A stretch of DNA of 64,000 bases, taken from contig NZ_QJJS01000007.1 in the NCBI RefSeq assembly GCF_003201595.1, positions 1-64,000 on the forward strand, given 5' to 3'. Under the pieces are notes generated by a model. It saw nothing but the letters and a program-made list of their open reading frames with translations, ran no database searches and was not told the DNA's origin. This document shows, piece after piece, positions 17,407 through 28,310 of this stretch; within the stretch, counting starts at the first letter, position 1; the number at the start of each line of letters is the position of its first letter. The stretch is from Sphaerotilus hippei (GTDB lineage: Bacteria; Pseudomonadota; Gammaproteobacteria; Burkholderiales; Burkholderiaceae_C). The translations under genes were made by a program, and so were the position numbers.

Positions 17407-17641
17407 GCCCGGGCGGCGGGGGCGCGGCGACGATGCGCTCGATGTCCGAGCGGCCCAGGCCCAGGTCGAGCAGCTCGCGGTCGTCCATGGCCTCGAGCGT
17501 GCGGCGATCGGCGCGTCGGCGCCGACCGCCGCTCCAGGCCAGGCGCAGCGCCAGCCAGGCGGCTCTCAGGTGACGCGCGCTGCGGCGCAGCGCCCGGCGG
17601 GTTTCGGAGAGAGGGGCGGGAGCGGGGAGCGTGTGGAACAT
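17336..17641 (-). CDS. DUF1127 (YjiS-like) small protein
   Basis: A 101-aa protein with a basic, Arg-rich N-terminal half. A DUF1127 domain (LEAMDDRELLDLGLGRSDIERIV, about 50-72) is followed by a low-complexity Pro/Arg tail. A strong AAGGAGG lies upstream of ATG 17641. Proteins of this type affect phosphate/carbon metabolism or small-RNA turnover in alphaproteobacteria; the role here is unknown. The tail overlaps the 3' end of the lplT-like gene, so its true end is slightly uncertain. It is divergent from the LysR regulator at 17749. Confidence 0.8.
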   Translation of the reverse strand: MFHTLPAPAPLSETRRALRRSARHLRAAWLALRLAWSGGRRRRADRRTLEAMDDRELLDLGLGRSDIERIVAAPPPPGLSGAAARPGSADRTPAPTRTPRR

Positions 17642-17684
17642 GGCGACCTCCTTGGGAACGCCATGGTCAAGGCGGCCGCTGATT

Positions 17685-17727
17685 TTGAAAAGTTGAATGA
17701 TCTGAGCTGTACATTCAGGATTCCTGA
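17685..17727 (+). promoter_or_regulatory. LysR promoter and palindrome in the divergent region
   Basis: A -35 TTGAAA (17685-17690) and a -10-like TGTACA (17708-17713) are 17 bases apart. They are followed by the perfect palindrome TCAGGA-T-TCCTGA (17715-17727). The palindrome lies between the DUF1127 and LysR genes, a usual place for LysR autoregulation. Confidence 0.5.
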
Positions 17728-17748
17728 TGAGCCGAGGGGCCGGATCCG

Positions 17749-18672
17749 ATGCGTGAACTGAACCTGGACCAGCTGCGCACGCTGGTGACGATCGCCGATC
17801 TCGGCACCTTCGCCGCGGCGGCCCGGGCGCTGCACCTGGCGCCCCCCACGGTCAGCCTGCACATCGGCGAGCTGGAGTCCCGGCTCGGGGCGAGCCTGCT
17901 CGAGCGCGGTTCGCGGGGCGTGCGGCTCACCGCCCCGGGGGGTGTGCTGGTCGAGCGGGGCCGCCAGCTGCTCAAGGAGGCCGATGCCACGCTCGAGCAG
18001 GTGCGCCGCGTGGCCGAGGGGCGGGCGGGCAAGGTGCGCCTGGGCACGTCCACCGGCGTGCTGGTGCACCTGCTGCCGCAGGTCCTGGAGCGGCTGGCGC
18101 GGGCGGTGGCGGACGTGGAGGTCGACGTCGTCATCCTCGGGTCGGGCGAGACCATGGCCCGGCTGCAGGCGCGCACGCTCGACCTGGGCATCGTCGCGCT
18201 GCCGCAGGCGGGCAGCCCGGGCCTGGACGTGCAACCCTGGCGCAGCGACCCGATGATGGCCTTCCTGCCGCCCCGCTGGACCGACGTGCCCGCGAGCGTC
18301 ACCCCGGCCTGGCTGGCCGATCGGCCGCTGGTGGCCAACGACGCGAGCACGCTGATGCACCGCCTGACCGCCGGCTGGTTCGGCGAGGCCGGCCTGCAGC
18401 CGCGCGCGCGCATCGAGCTCAACTACACCGAGGCGATGAAGAGCCTGGTGGCCGCCGGTTATGGCGCGGCGGTGCTGCCCATGGAATGGCTCGACGAGGT
18501 GCCGGCCGACGTGGCGCGGCTGCAGATGCGTCCGCTCGACCCGCCGCTGACCCGCCACCTCGGCCTGGCCCATCGCCCCCGGGCGCTGCTGGATGCGGCC
18601 ACCGCCGAGGTGCTGAGGGTGCTGCTCGACTTCACGCCAGCGGCCGTCGGGGCGGGTGCGGGCTCAGCGTGA
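17749..18672 (+). CDS. LysR-family transcriptional regulator
   Basis: A 307-aa protein with an N-terminal winged HTH (about 1-60; LDQLRTLVTIADLGTFAAAARALHLAPPTVSLHI) and a periplasmic-binding-protein-like effector domain (about 90-290). It is divergent from the DUF1127 gene across 107 bases with a perfect palindrome, which suggests it controls itself and that gene. It overlaps the convergent EAL-domain gene by 9 nt. The effector is unknown. Confidence 0.92.
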   Translation: MRELNLDQLRTLVTIADLGTFAAAARALHLAPPTVSLHIGELESRLGASLLERGSRGVRLTAPGGVLVERGRQLLKEADATLEQVRRVAEGRAGKVRLGTSTGVLVHLLPQVLERLARAVADVEVDVVILGSGETMARLQARTLDLGIVALPQAGSPGLDVQPWRSDPMMAFLPPRWTDVPASVTPAWLADRPLVANDASTLMHRLTAGWFGEAGLQPRARIELNYTEAMKSLVAAGYGAAVLPMEWLDEVPADVARLQMRPLDPPLTRHLGLAHRPRALLDAATAEVLRVLLDFTPAAVGAGAGSA

Positions 18673-21189
18673 CGGCCGCGGCCCGGCGGTGCGGGCGTCG
18701 ACGATCGCCTCCTTGTGCCGGAAGGCCTGGGCGACCTGCTCGCGCAGGCGATCGTCGTCCCAGGGTTTGGTCAGGAAGCGGAACACCGAACCCTCGTTGA
18801 CCGCGTCGATGATCGACTGCAGGTCGGTGTAGCCCGACAGGATCATGCGCACGGTGTCCGGATACAGCGTCCTGGCCTGGCGCAGGAACTCGATGCCGCT
18901 CATGCCCGGCATGCGCTGGTCGGAGATGATCACGTCGATGTCCGACGCCGCCAGCAGGCGCAGCGCCTGCTCGCCATCGCGGGCCGTCAGCACGTGGTAG
19001 CGCTCACGCCGGAACAGCCGCTGCAGCGCCGCGAGCATGTGGGGCTCGTCGTCGACCAGCAGCAGCGTGCGCGAGCGGTCCCTGCGGCGGGTGAGGTGGA
19101 CGGGCAGCTGCCGGCCCGCGCGCAGCAGCTCGGCCATGGCATCGGCCGCCAGCGGGCGGCTGAACCAGTAGCCCTGCATCTGGTCGCAGCCGCTGGCGAC
19201 CAGCATGTTCAGCTGGTCCTCGGTCTCCACCCCTTCGGCCAGCACGCGGATCTGCAGCCCGTGCGCCAGGTGGATGATGGAGCGGGTGACGGAGGCACTC
19301 TCGGGCGCCGCGGTGACGTCGCTGACGAAGGCCCGGTCCACCTTGAGCACGTCGATGGGCAGGCTGCGCAGCAGGCTGAGGCTGGAGTAGCCGGTGCCGA
19401 AGTCGTCCAGCGAGATCTCGATGCCTCGCTGCTGCAGGGTCCTCAGGGTGGCCGCGACCCGTTCGCTGTCCTGCACCAGCGCGCTTTCGGTGATCTCCAC
19501 GCCGATCGAGGCCGGCAGGGCCCCGGTGGCCTGCAGGGCCTGGTCGAGGCTGGCCGCGACGTCGCCCAGCTGGAACTGCACGGGCGAGATGTTGATGCCG
19601 ATGCGCAGCGGCGGCAGCCCGGCCTCGCGCCAGCGCACCGACTGCGCGCAGACCTCGTGCATGACCCACAGGCCGATGGTCGCGATCAGGCCGGTGCGTT
19701 CGGCCACCGGGATGAACTCGACCGGGGACACCACGCCCAGTTCCGGCGAATGCCAGCGCAGCAGCGCCTCGGTGCCGATGACCGCGCCGCTGCCCAGGCA
19801 CACCTGCGGCTGGTAGGCCAGCGAGAGCTCGCCGCGCGACAGCGCCTGGCGCAGCGCGGCGTCGAGCTGCAGTTCGCGCAGCGCCTGCGTGTTGGAGGCC
19901 GGCTTGAAGAAGCAGATGCCGTCGCTGGGTGGTGCGCCCAGGCGCGCGGTCTGGGCCGCCTCGAGCACCTGGGTCGCGCCGCGGCCGTCCTCGGGGAAAC
20001 GGGCGATGCCGATGCGGCACAGCGGGAAGACCTCCGAGTCCCCCAGCCGGACCGGCTGCTGCAGCGCGGCCTGCAGCGCCAGCCCGCGCTGCAGGGTGCA
20101 GGCGCGGTCCTGCTCGCTGGCGTGCCGGATCAGCAGCGCGAACTCGCTGCCCCCCAGCCGCGCCACCTGTTCGTGCTCCGCGCACAGGCTGCCGAGCCGG
20201 GCCGCGATCGACATGGCCAGCGTGTCGCCGGCGCCGAAGCCCATGGTGCTGACCAGCCGGGAGATGCGAGGCACCTCGATCGACATCAGGCTGAAGGCCA
20301 GGCCGTCCCAGCGCGAGGCGACGATCGCGGTCTCGATCTGCTGGAGCAGGTGGGTGCGGTTGGCCAGCCCGGTGATCTCGTCGAAGTTGGCCAGTTCCTG
20401 GATGCGCTGCTCGGCCTCGCGCCGGGCGGTGACGTCCTGCAGGATCGCGATGCCGCGGTGGGCGAGGTGGTGTTCGGCCGGCGCCGTCAGCAGCCCGCGG
20501 TGCAGCACCATCAACCGCCTGCCGTCGCTGCAGGTCACGCTGTGCACCAGCTCGAAGGGCTCGCCCGGACTGGCGTGGCGCCAGATGCCGGCCACGAGCT
20601 CACGCTCCTCGGCCGGGATCCAGGGCGCCTGCGCCAGCGTTCCCGGACGGCCGTCGTCGGGGCCGAGGCCGACCAGGGCGCGCAGGCCGTCCGACAGCGC
20701 GATCTCGCCGTCCGGCCAGTGCAGCTCGAAGGAGCCGGAGCCGCACAGCGCCTCGCTCTCGGCCAGCATGCCGGCGCTCCATTTCACCCGCCGCAGCGCG
20801 TCCTTCAGCTCGGTCACGTCGGTCAGCGTGACCAGGTTGACGTTCTTGCCCTCGAGGCACAGCAGCTGACCGCAGACCCGGCCGTCGAACACGCTGCCGT
20901 CGCGGCGCAGGCAGCGCACCTCGTAGGGCCGCCCGGCCTCGCCGGCCAGGCGGCGCTGCAGCTGCTCGGCCACGCGCGGGCGATCCTCCGGGGCGATCAG
21001 CTCGGTGAAACGGCGCCCGATCAGGCCGGTGAGCTCGTGCCCGAACAGGGCCATGGCGGCCGGGTTGGCGTAACGGATGCCGGTGCCATCGACGACCAGC
21101 AGCCCGGTGCGGGCCGCGGCCAGCAGCCGCTGCGCCGTGTGGTCCGACAGGATCGGTGCGGCACCGGAGCGGTCGAGCATCTCATTCAT
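18664..21189 (-). CDS. PAS-PAS-(degenerate GGDEF)-EAL-REC protein, probable cyclic-di-GMP phosphodiesterase
   Basis: An 841-aa protein. The domain order is two PAS regions (about 15-130 and 140-260), a GGDEF-like domain (about 270-430), EAL (about 440-690) and a C-terminal receiver (about 705-830). The GGDEF signature reads RLGGSEF, so cyclase activity is doubtful. The EAL domain has TEALLRW, the metal-binding EITESAL and SLDDFGTGYSS, so phosphodiesterase activity is likely. Receiver Asp757 sits in VIISDQRMPGMSG. A C-terminal receiver behind an EAL domain is unusual. The start overlaps the upstream kinase stop by 8 nt. The protein is predicted cytoplasmic. Confidence 0.92.
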   Translation of the reverse strand: MNEMLDRSGAAPILSDHTAQRLLAAARTGLLVVDGTGIRYANPAAMALFGHELTGLIGRRFTELIAPEDRPRVAEQLQRRLAGEAGRPYEVRCLRRDGSVFDGRVCGQLLCLEGKNVNLVTLTDVTELKDALRRVKWSAGMLAESEALCGSGSFELHWPDGEIALSDGLRALVGLGPDDGRPGTLAQAPWIPAEERELVAGIWRHASPGEPFELVHSVTCSDGRRLMVLHRGLLTAPAEHHLAHRGIAILQDVTARREAEQRIQELANFDEITGLANRTHLLQQIETAIVASRWDGLAFSLMSIEVPRISRLVSTMGFGAGDTLAMSIAARLGSLCAEHEQVARLGGSEFALLIRHASEQDRACTLQRGLALQAALQQPVRLGDSEVFPLCRIGIARFPEDGRGATQVLEAAQTARLGAPPSDGICFFKPASNTQALRELQLDAALRQALSRGELSLAYQPQVCLGSGAVIGTEALLRWHSPELGVVSPVEFIPVAERTGLIATIGLWVMHEVCAQSVRWREAGLPPLRIGINISPVQFQLGDVAASLDQALQATGALPASIGVEITESALVQDSERVAATLRTLQQRGIEISLDDFGTGYSSLSLLRSLPIDVLKVDRAFVSDVTAAPESASVTRSIIHLAHGLQIRVLAEGVETEDQLNMLVASGCDQMQGYWFSRPLAADAMAELLRAGRQLPVHLTRRRDRSRTLLLVDDEPHMLAALQRLFRRERYHVLTARDGEQALRLLAASDIDVIISDQRMPGMSGIEFLRQARTLYPDTVRMILSGYTDLQSIIDAVNEGSVFRFLTKPWDDDRLREQVAQAFRHKEAIVDARTAGPRPSR

Positions 21190-23344
21190 GGTCAGGTCCG
21201 GCTTCCGGCCAGTCGGGCAGGGCGGGTGGGCCGCCCCCGGCGCCCGAGGGCCCGGCGATCGGCACCCAGACCCGGAACGAGCTGCCCACCCCGGGCGTCG
21301 AGCGCACCTGGATGGCCCCGCCGTGCTTCTGCACGATGGAGAACGACAGCGACAGGCCCAGCCCCGTGCCCTTGCCGACGTCCTTGGTGGTGTAGAAGGG
21401 CTCGAAGATGCGGCGTCGCACCTCCTCGCTCATGCCGCAGCCGTCGTCGTCGACCTGGATCCAGACCCAGTCGCCCCCGGTCCCTGACGACAGGGTCAGC
21501 GTGCCCTGCCCGGCGATGGCCTGGGAGGCGTTGACGATGAGGTTCATGAACACCTGGTTGAGCTGGCCGGCCAGGCACCTCACCGCCGGCAGCGGGCTCA
21601 GCCGCAGCAGCACCTCGGCCTTGTACTTGACCTCGTGGCGCACCACGTTGAGGGTCGACTGCAGCCCGGCATTGAGGTCGGCCTCCTGCCAGTCCGGCTG
21701 GTCGACGCGGGAGAAGTCCTTCAGGTCCTGGACGATCTTCTTGACCCGGCCCAGTCCGTCGGTGCATTCGTCGAGCAGCTGCGGCAGGTCCTCCTTCAGG
21801 TAGTCGAGCTCGACACGTTCGCGGGTCGTGGCCAGGTGCGCGGCCGCTTCGGCATCGGCCGGCGACGCGTCGACCCGGGCATGGGCATCGACCAGCGACA
21901 GCAGCTCGCCCGTGTACTGGCGCAGCGTGTTCAGGTTCGAGCTGACGAAGCCCACCGGGTTGTTGATCTCGTGGGCGACCCCGGCCGCGAGCTGGCCGAT
22001 CGAGGCCATCTTGTCGGACTGCAGCAGCTGGTTCTGCGCTTCCTCGAGCTTGCGGTTGGTGTCCTGCAGCTGCTCGAAGCGGGTGCGCAGCTCGTCTTCG
22101 GCCGCGCGCATCTCGGTGCGGTCCTGCAGCATCCACCAGGCGCCGGCGGCGGTGTTCCGGTGGTCCGAGACGTAGGCGCTCAGCTGGATCCAGACCGGCT
22201 GGCCGTCACGGCGGCGCATCCACATCTCGTGGTGCAGCGGCAGCCCCCGGGACAGCAGCGGGTGGGCGATGCGGCCCAGGGCCGCGTAGTCGTCGGGCGA
22301 CAGGTAGAAGTCGGCGGCCGACATGCCCACGGCCGAACCCCCGTCCAGCCCGAAGATCAGGTCCACCTTGCGGTTGCTGCGCAGCACCTTGCCGCGGCTG
22401 GTGTAGAGCACGCCGATGGGCGCGTTGCTGATGAAGGTCTCCAGCTCCCGTGCACTGGCGGCGAGCGCCGCCGAGCGTTCCTCGACGCGCTGCTCCAGCT
22501 GGTTGCGGTGCCGGGTCAGCTCCTCCTCGGCCCAGCGGCGCTGGCTGACGTCCTGCAGCGTCTCGATCGCGCCGATCACCTGCCCGTCGTCGTCGCGCAG
22601 CGGCGCGGCGGTGAAGTAGAGCCAGCGCCCGCCCGGGCCGAAGTGGGTGAAGAAGCCCTCGGCTTCGTAGGCCCCGGCGATCAGCGACGACGGACGCGCC
22701 TTGCCCTGGTAGAGCGCCAGCAGTTCGGTCTCGTCGATGCCGCTGATGATCAGGTCGGCCAGCAGCGGGCGGCAGTCGGCGTAGAAGGCCTTCCAGGCGT
22801 CGGTCGAGCCGATCATCTCGTGGGCGGTCCGGCCGGTCAGTCGCTCGCAGGCGAAGTTCCAGTGGGTCACGCGGCGCTGCGCATCGAGCACGAACGAGGC
22901 CACCGGGGCACCGTCGACGATCTGGCGCAGCAGGCCGCTCATGGCCTGCAGGCTGTTCTGCACATGGTGCACGTCGCTGTGGTCGATGCAGGTGACCAGC
23001 ACGGTCGGCGTGCCGTCGTGCTGCACCCGGCGCAGCGTCAGCTCGACCTGGCGCACGTCCCCGTCGTGGACCTGCAGCCGGGCGGCATGGGCCGGGGGCG
23101 ATCCGCTGCCGGCGAGGCAGTCCTCGATCGCGCGCTGCAGGGCCTGGCGGTCTTCGGTGACGACCAGCGACAGCGAGGATCGGCCCGCCAGCGTGGCCGC
23201 ATCGTGGCCGATCAGCCGGTGCAGGGCGGTGTTGGCCTGGATCGCCAGGTCGCCGCCGCGGTGCAGCCAGACCGGCACGGCCATCGCGTCCAGCAGCGGC
23301 TGCAGGCCCGGATCGTGGGCGGGGGCTGTGGCCGGGGGGCTCAT
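21182..23344 (-). CDS. PAS-domain sensor histidine kinase
   Basis: A 720-aa soluble kinase with three PAS-like regions (about 15-125, 140-265 and 300-410), a coiled coil (about 410-445) and a catalytic core. The phospho-acceptor is His458 in AAGVAHEINNPVGF. The N, G1 and G2 boxes are visible as NLIVNASQAI, DDDGCGM and GKGTGLGLSLS. It has no receiver domain of its own. The partners are presumably the two receiver-bearing proteins encoded on either side. Its ATG overlaps the stop of the upstream HD-GYP gene (ATGA), and its own stop overlaps the downstream EAL gene. No membrane segment is seen, so it should sense a cytoplasmic signal. Confidence 0.93.
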   Translation of the reverse strand: MSPPATAPAHDPGLQPLLDAMAVPVWLHRGGDLAIQANTALHRLIGHDAATLAGRSSLSLVVTEDRQALQRAIEDCLAGSGSPPAHAARLQVHDGDVRQVELTLRRVQHDGTPTVLVTCIDHSDVHHVQNSLQAMSGLLRQIVDGAPVASFVLDAQRRVTHWNFACERLTGRTAHEMIGSTDAWKAFYADCRPLLADLIISGIDETELLALYQGKARPSSLIAGAYEAEGFFTHFGPGGRWLYFTAAPLRDDDGQVIGAIETLQDVSQRRWAEEELTRHRNQLEQRVEERSAALAASARELETFISNAPIGVLYTSRGKVLRSNRKVDLIFGLDGGSAVGMSAADFYLSPDDYAALGRIAHPLLSRGLPLHHEMWMRRRDGQPVWIQLSAYVSDHRNTAAGAWWMLQDRTEMRAAEDELRTRFEQLQDTNRKLEEAQNQLLQSDKMASIGQLAAGVAHEINNPVGFVSSNLNTLRQYTGELLSLVDAHARVDASPADAEAAAHLATTRERVELDYLKEDLPQLLDECTDGLGRVKKIVQDLKDFSRVDQPDWQEADLNAGLQSTLNVVRHEVKYKAEVLLRLSPLPAVRCLAGQLNQVFMNLIVNASQAIAGQGTLTLSSGTGGDWVWIQVDDDGCGMSEEVRRRIFEPFYTTKDVGKGTGLGLSLSFSIVQKHGGAIQVRSTPGVGSSFRVWVPIAGPSGAGGGPPALPDWPEAGPDHE

Positions 23345-24723
23345 GTCGTGCTTCCTTGGTGGGCCGGCGTGCGCACGGCCATCGGGACGGCGATCGAATC
23401 GCTGCGGATCTTCAGCGTCAGGCGGCCGCCCAGGCGGTTGGCGAACTCGCCGACCAGCCGCACGATGCGTTCGTCGAAGACATGCCCGGCGGTCAGCAGG
23501 ATCGCGCCCTGGCTGGTGAGCAGGTCCTGCGCCAGCACCATGCCGGGCTGCAGTTCCCGGGCCTCGATGTCGGCGGCCGAGCGGTCGTCGTCCGTGCGGC
23601 GCTCGGCGAGCACGTCGGCCAGCGCCTGGACCACGCGGCGGTCGTAGTGGGTGTCGATGCCCCCGCGCAGCGCCTGCAGCGCCATGTCGCCGGTGCAGCG
23701 CCGCTCGGCCAGGTTGCCGCTGATCAGCCCGTCGTAGTCGCTGACCACGGTGACGATCCGCGCCCCCAGCGTGATCTCCAGGCCGGACAGTCCGTCCGGA
23801 AAACCGAGGCCGTCCAGGCGTTCGTGGTGCTGCCGGATGATGCGGGCGGCGCCCTGCAGCCGCGCCAGCGGCATCAGCGCGGCCTCGCCGTCCTGCGGGT
23901 GGCGCCGGTAGCGCGACAGCTCCTCGGGGCCGTAGGTCGACACCGGCTTGCCCAGCATCCGGTCGGGGAAGCCGATCTTGCCGATGTCGTGCAGCAGCGC
24001 GGCCAGGTAGATGTCCTGCAGCGTCTGCGCGTCCAGGTCGAGGCGCTGGCCGATCGCCCGGCTCAGCGCGGCCACCCGTCGGGAGTGGCCGGCGATGCCG
24101 TCCTGGCGCATTTCCATCAGCCCCGAGAACACGGTCAGCGCCAGCGTGAAGTTGCTGTCGAGGTCGGCGAACGAGCGGGTCAGCATCGCGTTGACCTGCT
24201 CCAGCTCGGCCGTGCGTGCGGCCACCCGGCCCTCCAGCGTCTGGTTCAGCGCCTTGAGCTGGTCGTTCTGGGCCTGCGTCAGCGCGACCAGTTCCGCGTT
24301 GTGCCGCTCCAGCGCGCGGCGGCTCAGCGCCTCCCGCACGACCAGCAGCATGTCCTGGTCGTCCCACGGCTTGGAAATGTAGCGGTGGATCTCGCCGCGG
24401 TTGATCGCCGCGACCGTCGAGCTGATGTCGGCGTAACCCGTCAGCAGGATGCGCACGATGCCCGGGTCGTGCAGCCGCACGGCCTCGAGGAAGCGGGCGC
24501 CGTCCATCACCGGCATGCGCATGTCGGAGATCACGAGATCGACCGTGTGCTGGCCGAGCAGCTCCAGCCCCTCGGGGCCGCCGGTGGCCTGCAGGATCCG
24601 GTAGCCGTGCGGCCGGAACAGCCGCCGCAGGGCGCTGAGCACCGACGGCTCGTCATCGACCAGCAGCACGGTGGGCGCGTCGGCCACGGGAGGGGGCGGT
24701 CCGGACGGGGCGGTTTCGGTCAT
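23341..24723 (-). CDS. Response regulator with HD-GYP output domain
   Basis: A 460-aa protein with a receiver domain (about 17-130, Asp67 in LVISDMRMPVMDG), a coiled-coil linker (about 135-180) and an HD-GYP domain (about 185-370). It also has a C-terminal extension of about 90 residues. The metal-binding HD pair is H245-D246 in LLHDIGKIGF. The family signature reads HHERLDGLGFP, with Phe in place of the Tyr of GYP. HD-GYP proteins hydrolyse c-di-GMP. ATG 24723 was chosen; an upstream frame adds 19 residues without family resemblance. It is the first gene of a three-gene operon. Confidence 0.92.
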   Translation of the reverse strand: MTETAPSGPPPPVADAPTVLLVDDEPSVLSALRRLFRPHGYRILQATGGPEGLELLGQHTVDLVISDMRMPVMDGARFLEAVRLHDPGIVRILLTGYADISSTVAAINRGEIHRYISKPWDDQDMLLVVREALSRRALERHNAELVALTQAQNDQLKALNQTLEGRVAARTAELEQVNAMLTRSFADLDSNFTLALTVFSGLMEMRQDGIAGHSRRVAALSRAIGQRLDLDAQTLQDIYLAALLHDIGKIGFPDRMLGKPVSTYGPEELSRYRRHPQDGEAALMPLARLQGAARIIRQHHERLDGLGFPDGLSGLEITLGARIVTVVSDYDGLISGNLAERRCTGDMALQALRGGIDTHYDRRVVQALADVLAERRTDDDRSAADIEARELQPGMVLAQDLLTSQGAILLTAGHVFDERIVRLVGEFANRLGGRLTLKIRSDSIAVPMAVRTPAHQGSTT

Positions 24724-24807
24724 TCGGGGGTCTGGCGTTCGGACGAAGGTGTCAGAACGATTTCGGCAGGCCCGCTGCACAGTTGAGCCTGCCGTCCTCC
24801 CGGCGGG

Positions 24808-27554
<2,747 letters not shown>

Positions 27555-27597
27555 GGGGAACCTGCGCGGTAGTGGGGGAGGGCCGGAACGCGGGTTC

Positions 27598-27627
27598 AGC
27601 ATAAACGAAATGCGAATACTTCTCAAA
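27598..27627 (-). promoter_or_regulatory. bfd promoter overlapped by a Fur box
   Basis: On the minus strand a -35 TTGAGA (27621-27626) and a -10 TATGCT (27598-27603) are 17 bases apart. The 19-bp sequence AATGCGAATACTTCTCAAA (plus strand 27609-27627) overlaps both the -35 and the spacer. It resembles the two boxes at the siderophore-receptor locus. Repression by Fur-Fe2+ is the expected outcome. Confidence 0.75.
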
Positions 27628-27636
27628 TACCACGAC

Positions 27637-27656
27637 AAAAAAAGGGCCTCGGCCCT
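27637..27656 (-). terminator. Intrinsic terminator of bfr
   Basis: On the minus strand AGGGC-CGAG-GCCCT is followed directly by seven T residues. It lies just after the bfr stop (27693) and just upstream of the bfd promoter, and it separates the two transcripts. Confidence 0.8.
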
Positions 27657-27692
27657 CGGGGGAATCCTGGGGCCGGCGCGGCCGGCCCGGAC

Positions 27693-28175
27693 TCAGGAGT
27701 TGCTGCCGTCGCCCATCTGGCTCTGCAGCCAGTTCTGCTCGCCGACCTGGGCCACCAGGCCGATCTCGGTCTCCAGATGGTCGATGTGCTCCTCGGTGTC
27801 GTCGAGGATCTGCAGCAGGATGTCGCGCGAGACATAGTCGCGCACGCTCTCGCAGTGGGCGATGGCTTCCTTGAGCAGCGGGTGCGAGGCCATCTCGATC
27901 TTCAGGTCGCAGTGCAGCGTCTCGACCGGGGTCTCGCCGATGTAGAGCTTGCCCAGGTCCTGCAGATTGGGCAGGCCCTCGATCATCAGCACCCGCTCGA
28001 TCAGCTTGTCGGCGTGCTTCATCTCCTCGATCGACTCTTCGTACTCGTGCTTGGCCAGCTTCTTCAGGCCCCAGTTCTTCAGCATGCGCGCGTGCAGGAA
28101 GTACTGGTTGATGGCGGTGAGTTCGTTCTTGAGTTGTGCGTTCAGGTACTCGATGACCTTGGCGTCGCCTTGCAT
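27693..28175 (-). CDS. bfr: Bacterioferritin
   Basis: A 160-aa iron-storage protein that forms 24-mer heme-containing shells. Compared with E. coli Bfr, the residues Glu18, Glu51, His54, Glu94 and His130 are in place and the heme ligand Met52 is present. At position 127, Thr (in DDTEEHID) stands where E. coli has Glu. The start [12 protein letters not shown] is family-typical. It is encoded upstream of bfd but separated by a terminator and a Fur-controlled promoter, so storage and release proteins can be regulated apart. Confidence 0.96.
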   Translation of the reverse strand: MQGDAKVIEYLNAQLKNELTAINQYFLHARMLKNWGLKKLAKHEYEESIEEMKHADKLIERVLMIEGLPNLQDLGKLYIGETPVETLHCDLKIEMASHPLLKEAIAHCESVRDYVSRDILLQILDDTEEHIDHLETEIGLVAQVGEQNWLQSQMGDGSNS

Positions 28176-28310
28176 GGGGGTGCTCCTGCGGATGATCTGT
28201 AAGCCCCCATTGTCCATGGGAAGCCTGTTTCCGGACGTCCATCCTCGAGCGCCCCCGCGGGCCCGGTCTGAGTACGAATGATTGTCGTCCCCGCCCGGGG
28301 CCGGGCGCGC

